Below are positions 42,794 through 51,142 of a DNA stretch of 64,000 nucleotides, one piece after another. The notes beneath the pieces were generated by a model. It saw only the letters and a list, made by a program, of their open reading frames with translations. It ran no database searches and was not told where the DNA came from. Positions within the stretch are counted from its first letter, which is position 1; each line of letters starts with the position of its first letter. The stretch spans positions 124,001 through 188,000 of the forward strand of contig NZ_MOAL01000008.1 in the NCBI RefSeq assembly GCF_003731765.1, read 5' to 3'. This DNA comes from Pseudomonas chlororaphis. GTDB lineage: Bacteria; Pseudomonadota; Gammaproteobacteria; Pseudomonadales; Pseudomonadaceae. Both the position numbers and the translations under genes were made by a program.

Positions 42794-44059
42794 ATGAAGC
42801 CAATCACCGCCCCTCAACACCTCTTCTTGCCAAGCCTCGTGGCCGTGGCCCTGGCCAGCGCTGCCGTACCGGTCATGGCTGAGGAATCCGGATTTCTGGA
42901 AGACGCCAAGGCCAACCTGAACCTGCGCAACTTCTACATCAACCGCAACTTCACCAACCCGGACAACGCCCAGGGCAAGGCTGAAGAGTGGACGCAAAGC
43001 TTTATCCTCGACGCCAAGTCCGGTTTCACCCAGGGCACCATCGGCTTCGGCATGGACGTACTGGGCACCTACTCGGTGAAACTTGATGGCGGCAAAGGCA
43101 CCCGCGGCACCCAACTGCTGCCGACCGACAATGACGGCCGCCCGGCCGACAACTTCGGCCGCCTGGGCGTGGCCTTCAAGGCCAAGCTGTCGCAGACCGA
43201 ACTGAAGGTCGGGGAATGGATGCCGGTGCTGCCGATCCTGCGCTCCGATGACGGCCGCTCGTTGCCGCAAACCTTCCGCGGTGGCCAGATCACCTCCAAG
43301 GAAATCGACGGCCTGACCCTGTACGGCGGCCAATTCCGCGACAACAGCCCGCGCAACGACAGCAGCATGACCGAGATGTCGATGAACGGCCGAGCCGGCA
43401 TCACCTCCGATCGCTTCAACTTCCAGGGCGGCGAATACACCTTCAACGACAAGCGCACCCTGATCGGCGTGTGGAATGCCGAGCTGAAAGACATCTACAG
43501 CCAGCAATACGTCAACCTGGTGCACAGCCAACCGTTGGGCGACTGGACCCTGGGCGCCAACCTCGGCTACTTCTACGGCAAGGAAGACGGCAGCGCCCTG
43601 GCCGGCAACCTGGACAACCGCACCTGGTCGGGCCTGTTCTCCGCCAAGTACGGCAGCAACACCTTCTATGTCGGCCTGCAGAAACTCACCGGCGACAGCG
43701 CCTGGATGCGCGTCAACGGCACCAGCGGCGGCACCCTGGCGAACGACAGCTACAACGCCAGCTATGACTACGCCCAGGAAAAATCCTGGCAGGTGCGCCA
43801 CGACTACAACTTCGCCGGCCTCGGCGTTCCGGGCCTGACCCTGATGAACCGCTACATCAGCGGCAGCAACGTGCACACTGGAGGGGTTACCGACGGCAAG
43901 GAGTGGGGCCGCGAGTCGGAACTGGCCTACACCATCCAGAGCGGCACCTTGAAGAACCTCAGCCTGAAATGGCGCAACTCGACCATGCGCCGCGACTTCA
44001 GCACCAACGAGTTCGACGAAAACCGGGTGATCGTCAGCTACCCTCTGAGCCTGCTGTAA
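42794..44059 (+). CDS. OprD-family outer-membrane porin
   Basis: A 421-residue precursor with signal peptide 1-29 (VMA) and an 18-strand OprD barrel. 'FLEDAKANLNLRNFYINRNF', 'TQGTIGFGMDVLGTYSVKLDGG', 'YSQQYVNLVHSQPLGDWTLGANLGYFYGKEDG' and the C-terminal 'SLKWRNSTMRRDFSTNEFDENRVIVSYPLSLL' are diagnostic. The arginine ladder suits carboxylate substrates, as in the aromatic-acid OprD members. The PcaR-type site upstream and the pca cluster downstream suggest uptake of 4-hydroxybenzoate, protocatechuate or beta-ketoadipate across the outer membrane. It is convergent with pcaC. Confidence 0.9.
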   Translation: MKPITAPQHLFLPSLVAVALASAAVPVMAEESGFLEDAKANLNLRNFYINRNFTNPDNAQGKAEEWTQSFILDAKSGFTQGTIGFGMDVLGTYSVKLDGGKGTRGTQLLPTDNDGRPADNFGRLGVAFKAKLSQTELKVGEWMPVLPILRSDDGRSLPQTFRGGQITSKEIDGLTLYGGQFRDNSPRNDSSMTEMSMNGRAGITSDRFNFQGGEYTFNDKRTLIGVWNAELKDIYSQQYVNLVHSQPLGDWTLGANLGYFYGKEDGSALAGNLDNRTWSGLFSAKYGSNTFYVGLQKLTGDSAWMRVNGTSGGTLANDSYNASYDYAQEKSWQVRHDYNFAGLGVPGLTLMNRYISGSNVHTGGVTDGKEWGRESELAYTIQSGTLKNLSLKWRNSTMRRDFSTNEFDENRVIVSYPLSLL

Positions 44060-44118
44060 CGTTGCGCCGGAGCGTCCTGCGGGGCGCTTCCGGCCCATAC
44101 CCGAGCAGCAGAAACGCC

Positions 44119-44148
44119 AAAGGCCAGCCCGTTACCGGGCTGGCCTTT
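44119..44148. terminator. Terminator between the convergent porin and pcaC
   Basis: AAAGGCCAGCCC and GGGCTGGCCTTT form a 12-bp stem around GTTACC, followed by GTGTTTT. It can act for the porin transcript, and the A-run on the other side may serve the leftward pca transcript. Confidence 0.85.
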
Positions 44149-44170
44149 GTGTTTTAACGCGCCAGGGCAA

Positions 44171-44566
44171 TCAGCCCTCGCGAGACTCCACGCCCAGCTC
44201 GTCCCATACCGATTCTGCCAGGTGGAAGGTGGCATTGGCCGCCGGAATGCCGCAGTAAATCGCGCTCTGCATGATCACTTCCTTGATCTCGCCACGGCTG
44301 ACGCCGTTGTTGGCGGCCGCCCGCAAGTGCAGCTTGAGCTCTTCATTGCGGTTCATGCCGATCAGCATGGAAATGGTGATCAGGCTGCGGGTGTGCCGCG
44401 GCAAACCCGGACGGGTCCAGATATCGCCCCAAGCGTGGCGGGTGATCATTTCCTGAAACTCCGAGTTGAACTCGGTCAGGGTGCTCAGGCTGCGGTCGAC
44501 GTGAGCATCGCCCAGCACCGCGCGACGCACTTGCATGCCGTCGTCGTAACGTTGTTTCTCGTCCAC
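44171..44566 (-). CDS. pcaC: 4-carboxymuconolactone decarboxylase
   Basis: A 131-residue AhpD-like helical protein ('DEKQRYDDGMQVRRAVLGDAHVDRSL'). It decarboxylates gamma-carboxymuconolactone to beta-ketoadipate enol-lactone. GTG at 44566 gives the usual PcaC length and has AAGGAG 6 nt upstream; the longer frame begins at an unsupported TTG. It is the last gene of the leftward pca operon, 23 nt after pcaD. Confidence 0.95.
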   Translation of the reverse strand: MDEKQRYDDGMQVRRAVLGDAHVDRSLSTLTEFNSEFQEMITRHAWGDIWTRPGLPRHTRSLITISMLIGMNRNEELKLHLRAAANNGVSRGEIKEVIMQSAIYCGIPAANATFHLAESVWDELGVESREG

Positions 44567-44589
44567 AAGGGGCTCCTTGAATGGGGCAC

Positions 44590-45393
44590 TCAAGCCCGCA
44601 GAAATTCCACAACCCGGTCGCTGAACGCGGCACCGGCTTGAACGTTGGACAGGTGGGCAGCATAGAACTCGGCGTACTCGGCACCGGCGACCCGCTCTTG
44701 GATGAAATGCCCGCCCGACGGCGGCGTCACCGCATCTTCGGTGCCGGAAATCACCAAGGTCGGCACCTTGATCGCCGACACCTGCTCACGGTAGTCGGCA
44801 TCGCGCACCGCAGCGCAGTTGGCCGCATAACCTTGTGGCGAAGTGGCCGCCAGCATGTCGGTGATGCGCTTGGCCTGGTTCGGGTGGGCTTCGGCGAAGT
44901 CCGGGGTGAACCAGCGCGCGATCGAGGCATCACGCAGTGCCACCATGGCCGCCTGGCCGTCACGCAGCACGGTTTCGATCCGTGGGTTCCAGATGGCCGG
45001 CTCGCCGATCTTCGCCGCGGTGTTGCACACCACCAGCTTGTGCAGGCGCTCGCCAGCGTTGATGCCCAGCCACTGGCCGATCAGGCCACCCATGGACAGG
45101 CCGCAGAAATGCGCACGCTGGATATTCAAGGCGTCCAGCAGGGCCAGCACGTCGTGCCCCAGCTGTTCGATGTTGTAAGGGCCCTCGGTGACCAGGGACT
45201 TGCCATGGCCACGTGTGTCGAAACGCAGGACCCGGAAATGCTCGGTGAACGCCGGGATCTGCGCGTCCCACATGTGCAGGTCGGTGCCCAGGGAGTTGGA
45301 CAGCACCAGTACCGGGGCCTCATCAGGACCCTCGCTCTGCCGCTCGTTGATCAAGTAGTGCAGTTCGCCATCGGCGAGTTGTACGAATCCCAC
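44590..45393 (-). CDS. pcaD: 3-oxoadipate enol-lactonase
   Basis: A 267-residue alpha/beta hydrolase. The nucleophile Ser100 is in 'CGLSMGG', and the oxyanion region is 'LSNSLGTDLHMWD'. It opens the enol-lactone to beta-ketoadipate in the cytoplasm. The start is GTG with GAAGGAG 6 nt upstream. It lies 11 nt after pcaB. Confidence 0.95.
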   Translation of the reverse strand: MGFVQLADGELHYLINERQSEGPDEAPVLVLSNSLGTDLHMWDAQIPAFTEHFRVLRFDTRGHGKSLVTEGPYNIEQLGHDVLALLDALNIQRAHFCGLSMGGLIGQWLGINAGERLHKLVVCNTAAKIGEPAIWNPRIETVLRDGQAAMVALRDASIARWFTPDFAEAHPNQAKRITDMLAATSPQGYAANCAAVRDADYREQVSAIKVPTLVISGTEDAVTPPSGGHFIQERVAGAEYAEFYAAHLSNVQAGAAFSDRVVEFLRA

Positions 45394-45404
45394 AGCAGTC
45401 TCCT

Positions 45405-46769
45405 TCAGGCGTTCAACGCGAAATGTTCGGCCACGGCACGCTCGACCCAGGTGTGCGCCTGGCCGAGGTAATGGGCAGGGTCCAGCAGACGGTCCAACTC
45501 GGCCGCCGACAATTCGGCGGTCACGTGCGGGTCGTCCCCCAGTACAGCACGCAGATGGCGTTGTTCAGCCACCGCGCGTTTGCAGCATTGTTCCAACAGA
45601 TGATGTGCCGTCTCGCGACCCAGACGCTGGGCCAGGGCAATGCTGACCGCTTCGGCCAGCACCAGGCCCTGGGTCAGATCGAGGTTGCGCAGCATGCGCT
45701 CGGCATCGACTTCCAGCCCTTCGGCCACCAGCAACGCCTGTTGCAGGGCCCCAGACACCAGGCAGCAAATCTCCGGCAGGGTTTCCCATTCGGCGTGCCA
45801 CAGCCCCAGGCTGCGCTCGTGTTCCTGGGGCATGGCGCTGAACATCGTCGCCACCAAGCCCGGCACCCGGGTCGCAGCGCTGATCAACACCGCTGCGCCC
45901 ACCGGATTGCGTTTGTGCGGCATGGTGGACGACCCACCCTTGCCCGGCGCCGAAGGTTCGAACACCTCCGCCGCCTCGGTCTGCATCAGCAGGCTGATAT
46001 CCCGGCCCAACTTGCCCAGGCTGCCAGCGATCAAGCCCAGCACCGCGGCGAATTCCACCAGGCGATCACGCTGGGTGTGCCAAGGCTGCTCCGGCAATGT
46101 CAGCTGCAACTCGGCGGCCAGGGCCTCGGCCACCGGCATGGCCTGGTCACCCAGGGCGGCCAGGGTTCCGGACGCCCCGCCGAACTGCAGCACCAGCAAC
46201 CGAGGCTTGAGTTCTTGCAGGCGTTGCCGACTGCGGGTCAGCGCCCCCAGCCAGCCGCCGATTTTCATGCCGAGGGTCACTGGCGTGGCGTGCTGCAACC
46301 AGGTACGACCGGCCAACGGCGTGGTCGCGTAGCGCTTGGCCTGGGCGGCCAAGGTTCCACCGAGACGTTCCAGGTCGGCTTCGAGCAATGCCAGGGCGCG
46401 GCGCAGTTGCAGCACCAGCCCGGTGTCCATGACGTCCTGGCTGGTAGCCCCCAAGTGCACATAGCGCTCGGCCTCGGCATCGGACTGGGCAATCTGCTTG
46501 CCCAGGGCCTTGACCAGGGGAATCGCCGAATTGCCCGCCGTGGCAATCGCATCACCCAGGGCCGAAAAATCGTAACGCTGGGCTTGGCAGGCGGCCGCGA
46601 TCGGTGCCACCGCGCTCGACGGGATCAACCCCACACGGGCCTCAGCCCGCGCCAGGGCAGCCTCGAAGTCGAGCATGGCCTGGACCCGGCCCTGGTCGCA
46701 AAACACGCCGCGCATGTCGCGGGCGGTGAAGTAGGCATCAAACAGCTGATTGCTCGCCGGTGTACTCAT
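45405..46769 (-). CDS. pcaB: 3-carboxy-cis,cis-muconate cycloisomerase
   Basis: A 454-residue fumarase/aspartase-superfamily enzyme. The superfamily signature 'GSSTMPHKRNP' and 'GATSQDVMDTG' are intact. It lactonises beta-carboxymuconate, the product of PcaHG, to gamma-carboxymuconolactone. AGGA precedes the ATG. It follows pcaT by 48 nt. Confidence 0.95.
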   Translation of the reverse strand: MSTPASNQLFDAYFTARDMRGVFCDQGRVQAMLDFEAALARAEARVGLIPSSAVAPIAAACQAQRYDFSALGDAIATAGNSAIPLVKALGKQIAQSDAEAERYVHLGATSQDVMDTGLVLQLRRALALLEADLERLGGTLAAQAKRYATTPLAGRTWLQHATPVTLGMKIGGWLGALTRSRQRLQELKPRLLVLQFGGASGTLAALGDQAMPVAEALAAELQLTLPEQPWHTQRDRLVEFAAVLGLIAGSLGKLGRDISLLMQTEAAEVFEPSAPGKGGSSTMPHKRNPVGAAVLISAATRVPGLVATMFSAMPQEHERSLGLWHAEWETLPEICCLVSGALQQALLVAEGLEVDAERMLRNLDLTQGLVLAEAVSIALAQRLGRETAHHLLEQCCKRAVAEQRHLRAVLGDDPHVTAELSAAELDRLLDPAHYLGQAHTWVERAVAEHFALNA

Positions 46770-46817
46770 AAACAGTCCTATGGAAGCCGGCGCCCACCAT
46801 GGGCACCGGCGAACAGG

Positions 46818-48113
46818 TCAAAGATCGTGGTGCAGATAAGCCGCCTGCTTGGGCAGGCGCAGGCTGAACAGGAACGCCACCGCCATCATCGCCGTGACGT
46901 ACCAGTAGAAGGTGTTTTCCATGCCCAGGGACTTGAGGCCCAGGGCCACGTACTCCGCAGAGCCGCCGAAGATCGCATTCGCCACCGCATACGCCAAGCC
47001 CACCCCCAGCGCACGCACTTGCGGCGGGAACATCTCGGCCTTCACCAGGCCACTGATGGAGGTGTAGAAACTGACGATGGCCAAGGCCAGGGTGATCAAT
47101 ACAAAGGCCAGGAACGGGCTGGTGACGGTTTTCAGGGTCAGCAGGATCGGCACCGTGCACAGGGTGCCCAGGGCGCCAAACCAGAGCATGGAATTACGCC
47201 GGCCGATCTTGTCGGCGAGCATGCCGAACAACGGCTGCATGCACATATAGAGGAACAGCGCGCCCGTCATGATGTAGCTGGCGGTCTTGGCGTGCATGCC
47301 GGCGGTGTTCACCAGGTACTTCTGCATGTAGGTGGTGAAGGTGTAGAAAATCAGCGAGCCGCCGGCGGTGTAGCCGAGCACGGTGATAAAGGCCTTGGAG
47401 TGATTCTTGAACAGCGCGGCAATACTGCCGGCGTCCTTGTCTTCACGCATTTCCTTGCTGCTGGTTTCCTTCAGGGAGCGCCGCAACAACAGCGAAATCA
47501 CCGCCGCGATGGCACCGATCACAAACGGAATGCGCCAGCCCCAGGCTTTCAACTCCGCTTCGTCGAGGAACTGCTGGAGGATCACCACCACCGACACTGC
47601 CAGCAGTTGCCCGCCAATCAGGGTCACGTACTGGAAGGAAGCAAAGAAACCACGCTGCCCCTTGAGCGCCACTTCACTCATGTAGGTGGCCGTGGTGCCG
47701 TACTCGCCGCCCACCGACAACCCTTGGAACAGCCGCGCCGCCAAGAGCAGCGCCGGGGCCCAGGCGCCAATGCTGGCGTAGGTCGGCAGGAAGGCGATGA
47801 CCAGGGAGCCGGCGCACATCATCAGCACCGAGATCATCATGGAATTCTTGCGCCCGTGCTTGTCGGCCACCCGGCCGAACAGCCAGCCGCCGATGGGACG
47901 CATCAGGAACCCGGCGGCGAACACACCGGCGGTGTTGAGCAACTGCACCGTGGGGTCATCGGAGGGGAAGAAGGCTGGGGCGAAATAGATGGCGCAAAAG
48001 GCGTAGACGTAGAAGTCGAACCATTCGACCAGGTTGCCGGAAGACGCACCGACGATCGCGAAGATCCTCTTGCTGCGTTCCTCGCTGGTGTAGTGACTGG
48101 TTGTGCTTGTCAT
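46818..48113 (-). CDS. pcaT: MHS-family dicarboxylate/beta-ketoadipate transporter
   Basis: A 431-residue symporter with the MHS marks 'GNLVEWFDFYVYAFCAIYFAPAFFP' and 'GRVADKHGRKNSMM'. It resembles PcaT, which takes up beta-ketoadipate and related dicarboxylates across the inner membrane. A 181-bp gap with REP-like sequence separates it from pcaG, so pcaTBDC may have its own promoter as well as read-through. Confidence 0.9.
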   Translation of the reverse strand: MTSTTSHYTSEERSKRIFAIVGASSGNLVEWFDFYVYAFCAIYFAPAFFPSDDPTVQLLNTAGVFAAGFLMRPIGGWLFGRVADKHGRKNSMMISVLMMCAGSLVIAFLPTYASIGAWAPALLLAARLFQGLSVGGEYGTTATYMSEVALKGQRGFFASFQYVTLIGGQLLAVSVVVILQQFLDEAELKAWGWRIPFVIGAIAAVISLLLRRSLKETSSKEMREDKDAGSIAALFKNHSKAFITVLGYTAGGSLIFYTFTTYMQKYLVNTAGMHAKTASYIMTGALFLYMCMQPLFGMLADKIGRRNSMLWFGALGTLCTVPILLTLKTVTSPFLAFVLITLALAIVSFYTSISGLVKAEMFPPQVRALGVGLAYAVANAIFGGSAEYVALGLKSLGMENTFYWYVTAMMAVAFLFSLRLPKQAAYLHHDL

Positions 48114-48218
48114 GGTTTTTCACTCTGAGGGGACCGTGTGAGTCTAGACACACTTAGCAACAGTCCCGTTCCGCAAAGCCCATCGACCAGGCGCCGATCA
48201 GCGCTTCTGGCCTCAAGG

Positions 48219-48280
48219 CGATGCCCGCAAACCGGCTTCTACGAGATCGTGGGCTCGCAGCAGCCGGCTTGCCGGCAATC
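48219..48280. repeat. Degenerate REP pair between pcaG and pcaT
   Basis: GATGCCCGCAAACCGGCTTC and AGCCGGCTTGCCGGCAATC are inverted relatives of the REP unit. The position, inside the pca cluster between two leftward genes, could reduce read-through from pcaHG into pcaT. Confidence 0.6.
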
Positions 48281-48294
48281 AACACCCAGCGAAC

Positions 48295-48861
48295 TCAATA
48301 ATCGAAGAACACCGTCTCAGCGTCGGTGCCCTGGAGAATCACGTTCCACTGGTACTGGCCATCGGCATCGGCCTTGGCCAACAAGGTGCCGCGACGCGCT
48401 TCGGGCACGCAGGCCAAGAGCGGGTCGTTGGCATTGGCAGGCTCGGCATCGAAGTAGATGCGGGTCAGCAAGTGCTTGACCAGGCCACGGGCGAACACCA
48501 GCACCACCAAGTGCGGTGCCTGGGTGCTGCCCTTGAGGCCCGGCACGGTCCCCGGCTTGATGGTGGTGAAACGGAAACGCCCTTCGGCGTCCACCGGCAC
48601 GCGGCCGAAACCCTGGAAGTTCGGGTCCAGGGCTTTGTCCTGTTCATCTTCGGGGTGATCGTATTTGCCCACGGCGTTGGCCTGCCAGATTTCCAGCATC
48701 GCGTCGTTGACGAAGTCACCGTTGCCGTCCACCACTTGCCCAGTGATCGCTACGCGGTCGCCCCAGGTCTCGGGTTGGGTCAGGTCTTCACGGTTCAGCC
48801 AGGTCAGGCCGATGTGGTAGTAAGGGCCGACGGTGTGGGAAGTGGTCGCAGTCAGCGTCAT
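48295..48861 (-). CDS. pcaG: Protocatechuate 3,4-dioxygenase alpha subunit
   Basis: A 188-residue intradiol-dioxygenase fold ('SHTVGPYYHIGLTW', 'DAMLEIWQANAVGKYDHPED', 'KPGTVPG'). It lacks the full iron-ligand set, as alpha subunits do, and pairs with PcaH to form the active site. MTLTATTSH is the start; one base separates it from the pcaH stop, and GGAG lies upstream within pcaH. Confidence 0.95.
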   Translation of the reverse strand: MTLTATTSHTVGPYYHIGLTWLNREDLTQPETWGDRVAITGQVVDGNGDFVNDAMLEIWQANAVGKYDHPEDEQDKALDPNFQGFGRVPVDAEGRFRFTTIKPGTVPGLKGSTQAPHLVVLVFARGLVKHLLTRIYFDAEPANANDPLLACVPEARRGTLLAKADADGQYQWNVILQGTDAETVFFDY

Positions 48862-48862
48862 G

Positions 48863-49567
48863 TTATTTCTCCATCGGCGTGGCATCGCGGCCGCGCAGGA
48901 CGATGTCCCAGCGGTAGCCGAGGGCGTAGGAAGGGATGGTCTTGTCCAGGTCGAAGCTGGCGATCAGGCGTTCCTTGGCACGGGGGTCCGGTACGCAGTT
49001 GTAGATCGGGTCGTAGGCCAGCAGCGGGTCACCCGGGAAGTACATCTGGGTCACCAGGCGCGTGAGGATGCTCGGGCCGAACAGCGAAAAGTGGATATGC
49101 GCCGGGCGCCAGGCGTTGTGGTGGTTGCCCCACGGATAGGCACCGGGCTTGATGGTCTGGAACTGATACCAGCCGTCGGCGTCGGTGACGGTGCGGCCAG
49201 TGCCGGTGAAGTTCGGGTCCAGGGGCGCATCGTGCAGGTCGCGGTCGTGGTTGTAGCGACCGGCGGCGTTGGCCTGCCAGATCTCCACCAGGATCCCCGG
49301 CACCGGCAAGCCGTTCTCATCCAGTACCCGCCCGTGCACGATGATGCGTTCGCCCTGGGGCTCGGCAGCGTGTTGGGCAGTCAGGTCGTTATCCTTGTCC
49401 TGCAGGTAATCGGCGCCGATGGTCGGGCCGGTGATTTCCGACAGCGAATGGGGCAGGAACACCAACGGCTGGGACGGCGAGCGCAGGTTGGTGGACTTGT
49501 ATTCAGGGTGCAAGTAATCAGGCTGAGTGCCCGCTTGCGGGCGCCGGTAACCGGGCTTGTCAGTCAT
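48863..49567 (-). CDS. pcaH: Protocatechuate 3,4-dioxygenase beta subunit
   Basis: A 234-residue iron-binding subunit. The Fe(III) ligands Tyr105, Tyr144, His157 and His159 are at the family spacing ('NAAGRYNHDRD', 'GAYPWGNHHNAWRPAHIHF'). It cleaves protocatechuate to beta-carboxymuconate in the cytoplasm. MTDKPGYRRP is the start, 31 nt after pcaF. In P. putida KT2440 pcaHG lies away from pcaF; here it sits between pcaF and pcaT. Confidence 0.96.
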   Translation of the reverse strand: MTDKPGYRRPQAGTQPDYLHPEYKSTNLRSPSQPLVFLPHSLSEITGPTIGADYLQDKDNDLTAQHAAEPQGERIIVHGRVLDENGLPVPGILVEIWQANAAGRYNHDRDLHDAPLDPNFTGTGRTVTDADGWYQFQTIKPGAYPWGNHHNAWRPAHIHFSLFGPSILTRLVTQMYFPGDPLLAYDPIYNCVPDPRAKERLIASFDLDKTIPSYALGYRWDIVLRGRDATPMEK

Positions 49568-49598
49568 GTTCAATTCTCTCTTCTTATAAAGCAGCGCG

Positions 49599-50801
49599 TC
49601 AGACGCGCTCAATCGCCAGTGCCAGCCCTTGGCCAACACCGACGCACATGGTCGCCAGGCCTTTCTTGCCGCCGGTCTTTTCCAGCTGATGCAGAGCGGT
49701 CAAGACCAGGCGTGCACCGCTCATGCCCAGCGGGTGGCCCAGGGCAATGGCACCGCCGTTGGGGTTAACCTGAGGCGCATCGTCCGCCAGGCCCAGTTCA
49801 CGCAATACCGCCAAACCTTGGCTGGCGAAGGCTTCGTTGAGTTCGATGACATCAAAATCGCTGACCGCCACGCCCAGGCGCTCGATCAGTTTACGCACGG
49901 CAGGCACCGGACCGATGCCCATGACGCGCGGCGCGACACCGGCGCTGGCCATGCCCAATACGCGGGCACGGGCGGTCAGGCCGTGTTTTTTCACCGCTTC
50001 GGCCGAGGCCAGGATCAGGGCGGCCGCGCCATCGTTGACGCCCGAGGCGTTGCCGGCGGTGACGGTCTTGTCCGGGCCATTGACCGGCTTGAGCTTGCTC
50101 AGGGTTTCCAGGGAGGTATCGGCACGTGGGTGCTCGTCCTGCTCAACCACGGTCTCGCCCTTTTTATGGACGATGCGCACCGGAACGATTTCTTCAGCGA
50201 AGAACCCGGCGGCTTGCGCGGCGGCAGTGCGTTGCTGGCTGCGCAGGGCAAAGGCGTCCTGATCGGCACGGGACACCTTGTAATCGTCGGCCACGTTGTC
50301 GGCGGTCTGCGGCATCGCATCCACACCATACTGGGCTTTCATCAACGGGTTGATGAAGCGCCAGCCGATGGTGGTGTCCTCCAGTTTCATGTTGCGCGAG
50401 AAAGCGCTGTCGGCCTTGCCCATGACAAACGGCGCGCGAGACATGGACTCGACGCCACCGGCAATCGCCAGCTCCATCTCGCCGCTGGCAATGGCCCGGA
50501 AGGCGGTGCCGATGGCGTCCATGCCCGAAGCGCAGAGACGGTTCAGGGTCACGCCCGGAATGCTCTCCGGCAGCCCTGCCAGCAGCAGCGCCATGCGCGC
50601 CACGTTGCGGTTGTCTTCACCGGCCTGGTTGGCGCAGCCGAGGAACACCTCGTCAACGGCCGTCCAGTCCACCGACGGGTTGCGTTCCATCAACGCCTTG
50701 ATCGGCGCGGCGGCCAGGTCGTCGGCGCGCACGGCCGATAGACCACCGCCAAAACGGCCGATAGGGGTACGAATGGCATCACAGATAAATACTTCACGCA
50801 T
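49599..50801 (-). CDS. pcaF: Beta-ketoadipyl-CoA thiolase
   Basis: A 400-residue thiolase. The nucleophile Cys90 is in 'RLCASG', 'NEAFA' and 'ALGHPLGMSGAR' carry the conserved His residues, and 'MCVGVGQG' carries the second Cys. It cleaves beta-ketoadipyl-CoA to succinyl-CoA and acetyl-CoA. Its ATG overlaps the stop of a short CoA-transferase-like tail (TGATG). The PcaR-type site at 51015-51029 is its probable control. Confidence 0.96.
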   Translation of the reverse strand: MREVFICDAIRTPIGRFGGGLSAVRADDLAAAPIKALMERNPSVDWTAVDEVFLGCANQAGEDNRNVARMALLLAGLPESIPGVTLNRLCASGMDAIGTAFRAIASGEMELAIAGGVESMSRAPFVMGKADSAFSRNMKLEDTTIGWRFINPLMKAQYGVDAMPQTADNVADDYKVSRADQDAFALRSQQRTAAAQAAGFFAEEIVPVRIVHKKGETVVEQDEHPRADTSLETLSKLKPVNGPDKTVTAGNASGVNDGAAALILASAEAVKKHGLTARARVLGMASAGVAPRVMGIGPVPAVRKLIERLGVAVSDFDVIELNEAFASQGLAVLRELGLADDAPQVNPNGGAIALGHPLGMSGARLVLTALHQLEKTGGKKGLATMCVGVGQGLALAIERV

Positions 50802-50902
50802 CAGGCTTCTCCAGGGGCTTGGCCGTGAGCGGCGGCATTCCGCGCTTCCAGGTCACGCAGGGCAGTCAATTCGATCTCGGTCAGTACGGCGGTCTGCGAC
50901 GT
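50801..50902 (-). pseudogene. Remnant of a CoA-transferase beta subunit 3' end (pcaJ-like)
   Basis: Reading upstream from pcaF, the frame ending TGA (overlapping the pcaF ATG) encodes TSQTAVLTEIELTALRDLEA followed by RNAAAHGQAPGEA, then is closed upstream by TAA. From memory, the beta subunit of the CoA-transferase that precedes pcaF in P. aeruginosa ends with a very similar 'LRDLxARxAAAHG' tail. The rest of that gene and its alpha partner are missing. This looks like a deletion scar; no start codon or ribosome site serves it. Confidence 0.65.
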
Positions 50903-51014
50903 TTATCGGACCGCTGAAAAAAACGGCGCGAGGGGCACGCCAAAGCAATTGAAGATAAAGGTACTGAAGATTAAGCCGGGGCAAACGCCCAAACAATCCG
51001 ATAATCGACTGAGC

Positions 51015-51029
51015 GTTCGCTTATCGAAC
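51015..51029. promoter_or_regulatory. PcaR-type site upstream of pcaF
   Basis: On the minus strand GTTCGATAAGCGAAC matches 13 of 15 positions of GTTCGATAATCGCAC. The plus-strand words also form a GTTCG/CGAAC dyad. It lies 214 nt before pcaF and after the pcaK stop, in the 240-bp gap 50903-51142. Confidence 0.7.
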
Positions 51030-51142
51030 GGATTGTTGCAAGGCTATCTATCTCCATAAAAGCTTGTGGGCAAGCCCGGCCCGGCAGGAATTGCCGGGGC
51101 GGACTTGCCTGCACAGGGCCGGTCAACCAGTCGCAGCCCGTA

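Noticed and set aside
45423..48128. 901-codon open frame on the plus strand
   Set aside because: It is antisense to pcaB and pcaT, both unambiguous, and its composition is not protein-like.
48136..48153. GTGTG/CACAC dyad before pcaT as an operator
   Set aside because: The arms and the inner GTCTAGAC palindrome have different centres, and nothing similar occurs at other pca promoters.
50898..50912. Further PcaR site next to the CoA-transferase remnant
   Set aside because: GTCCGATAAACG-type match is only 10 of 15, too weak to list.
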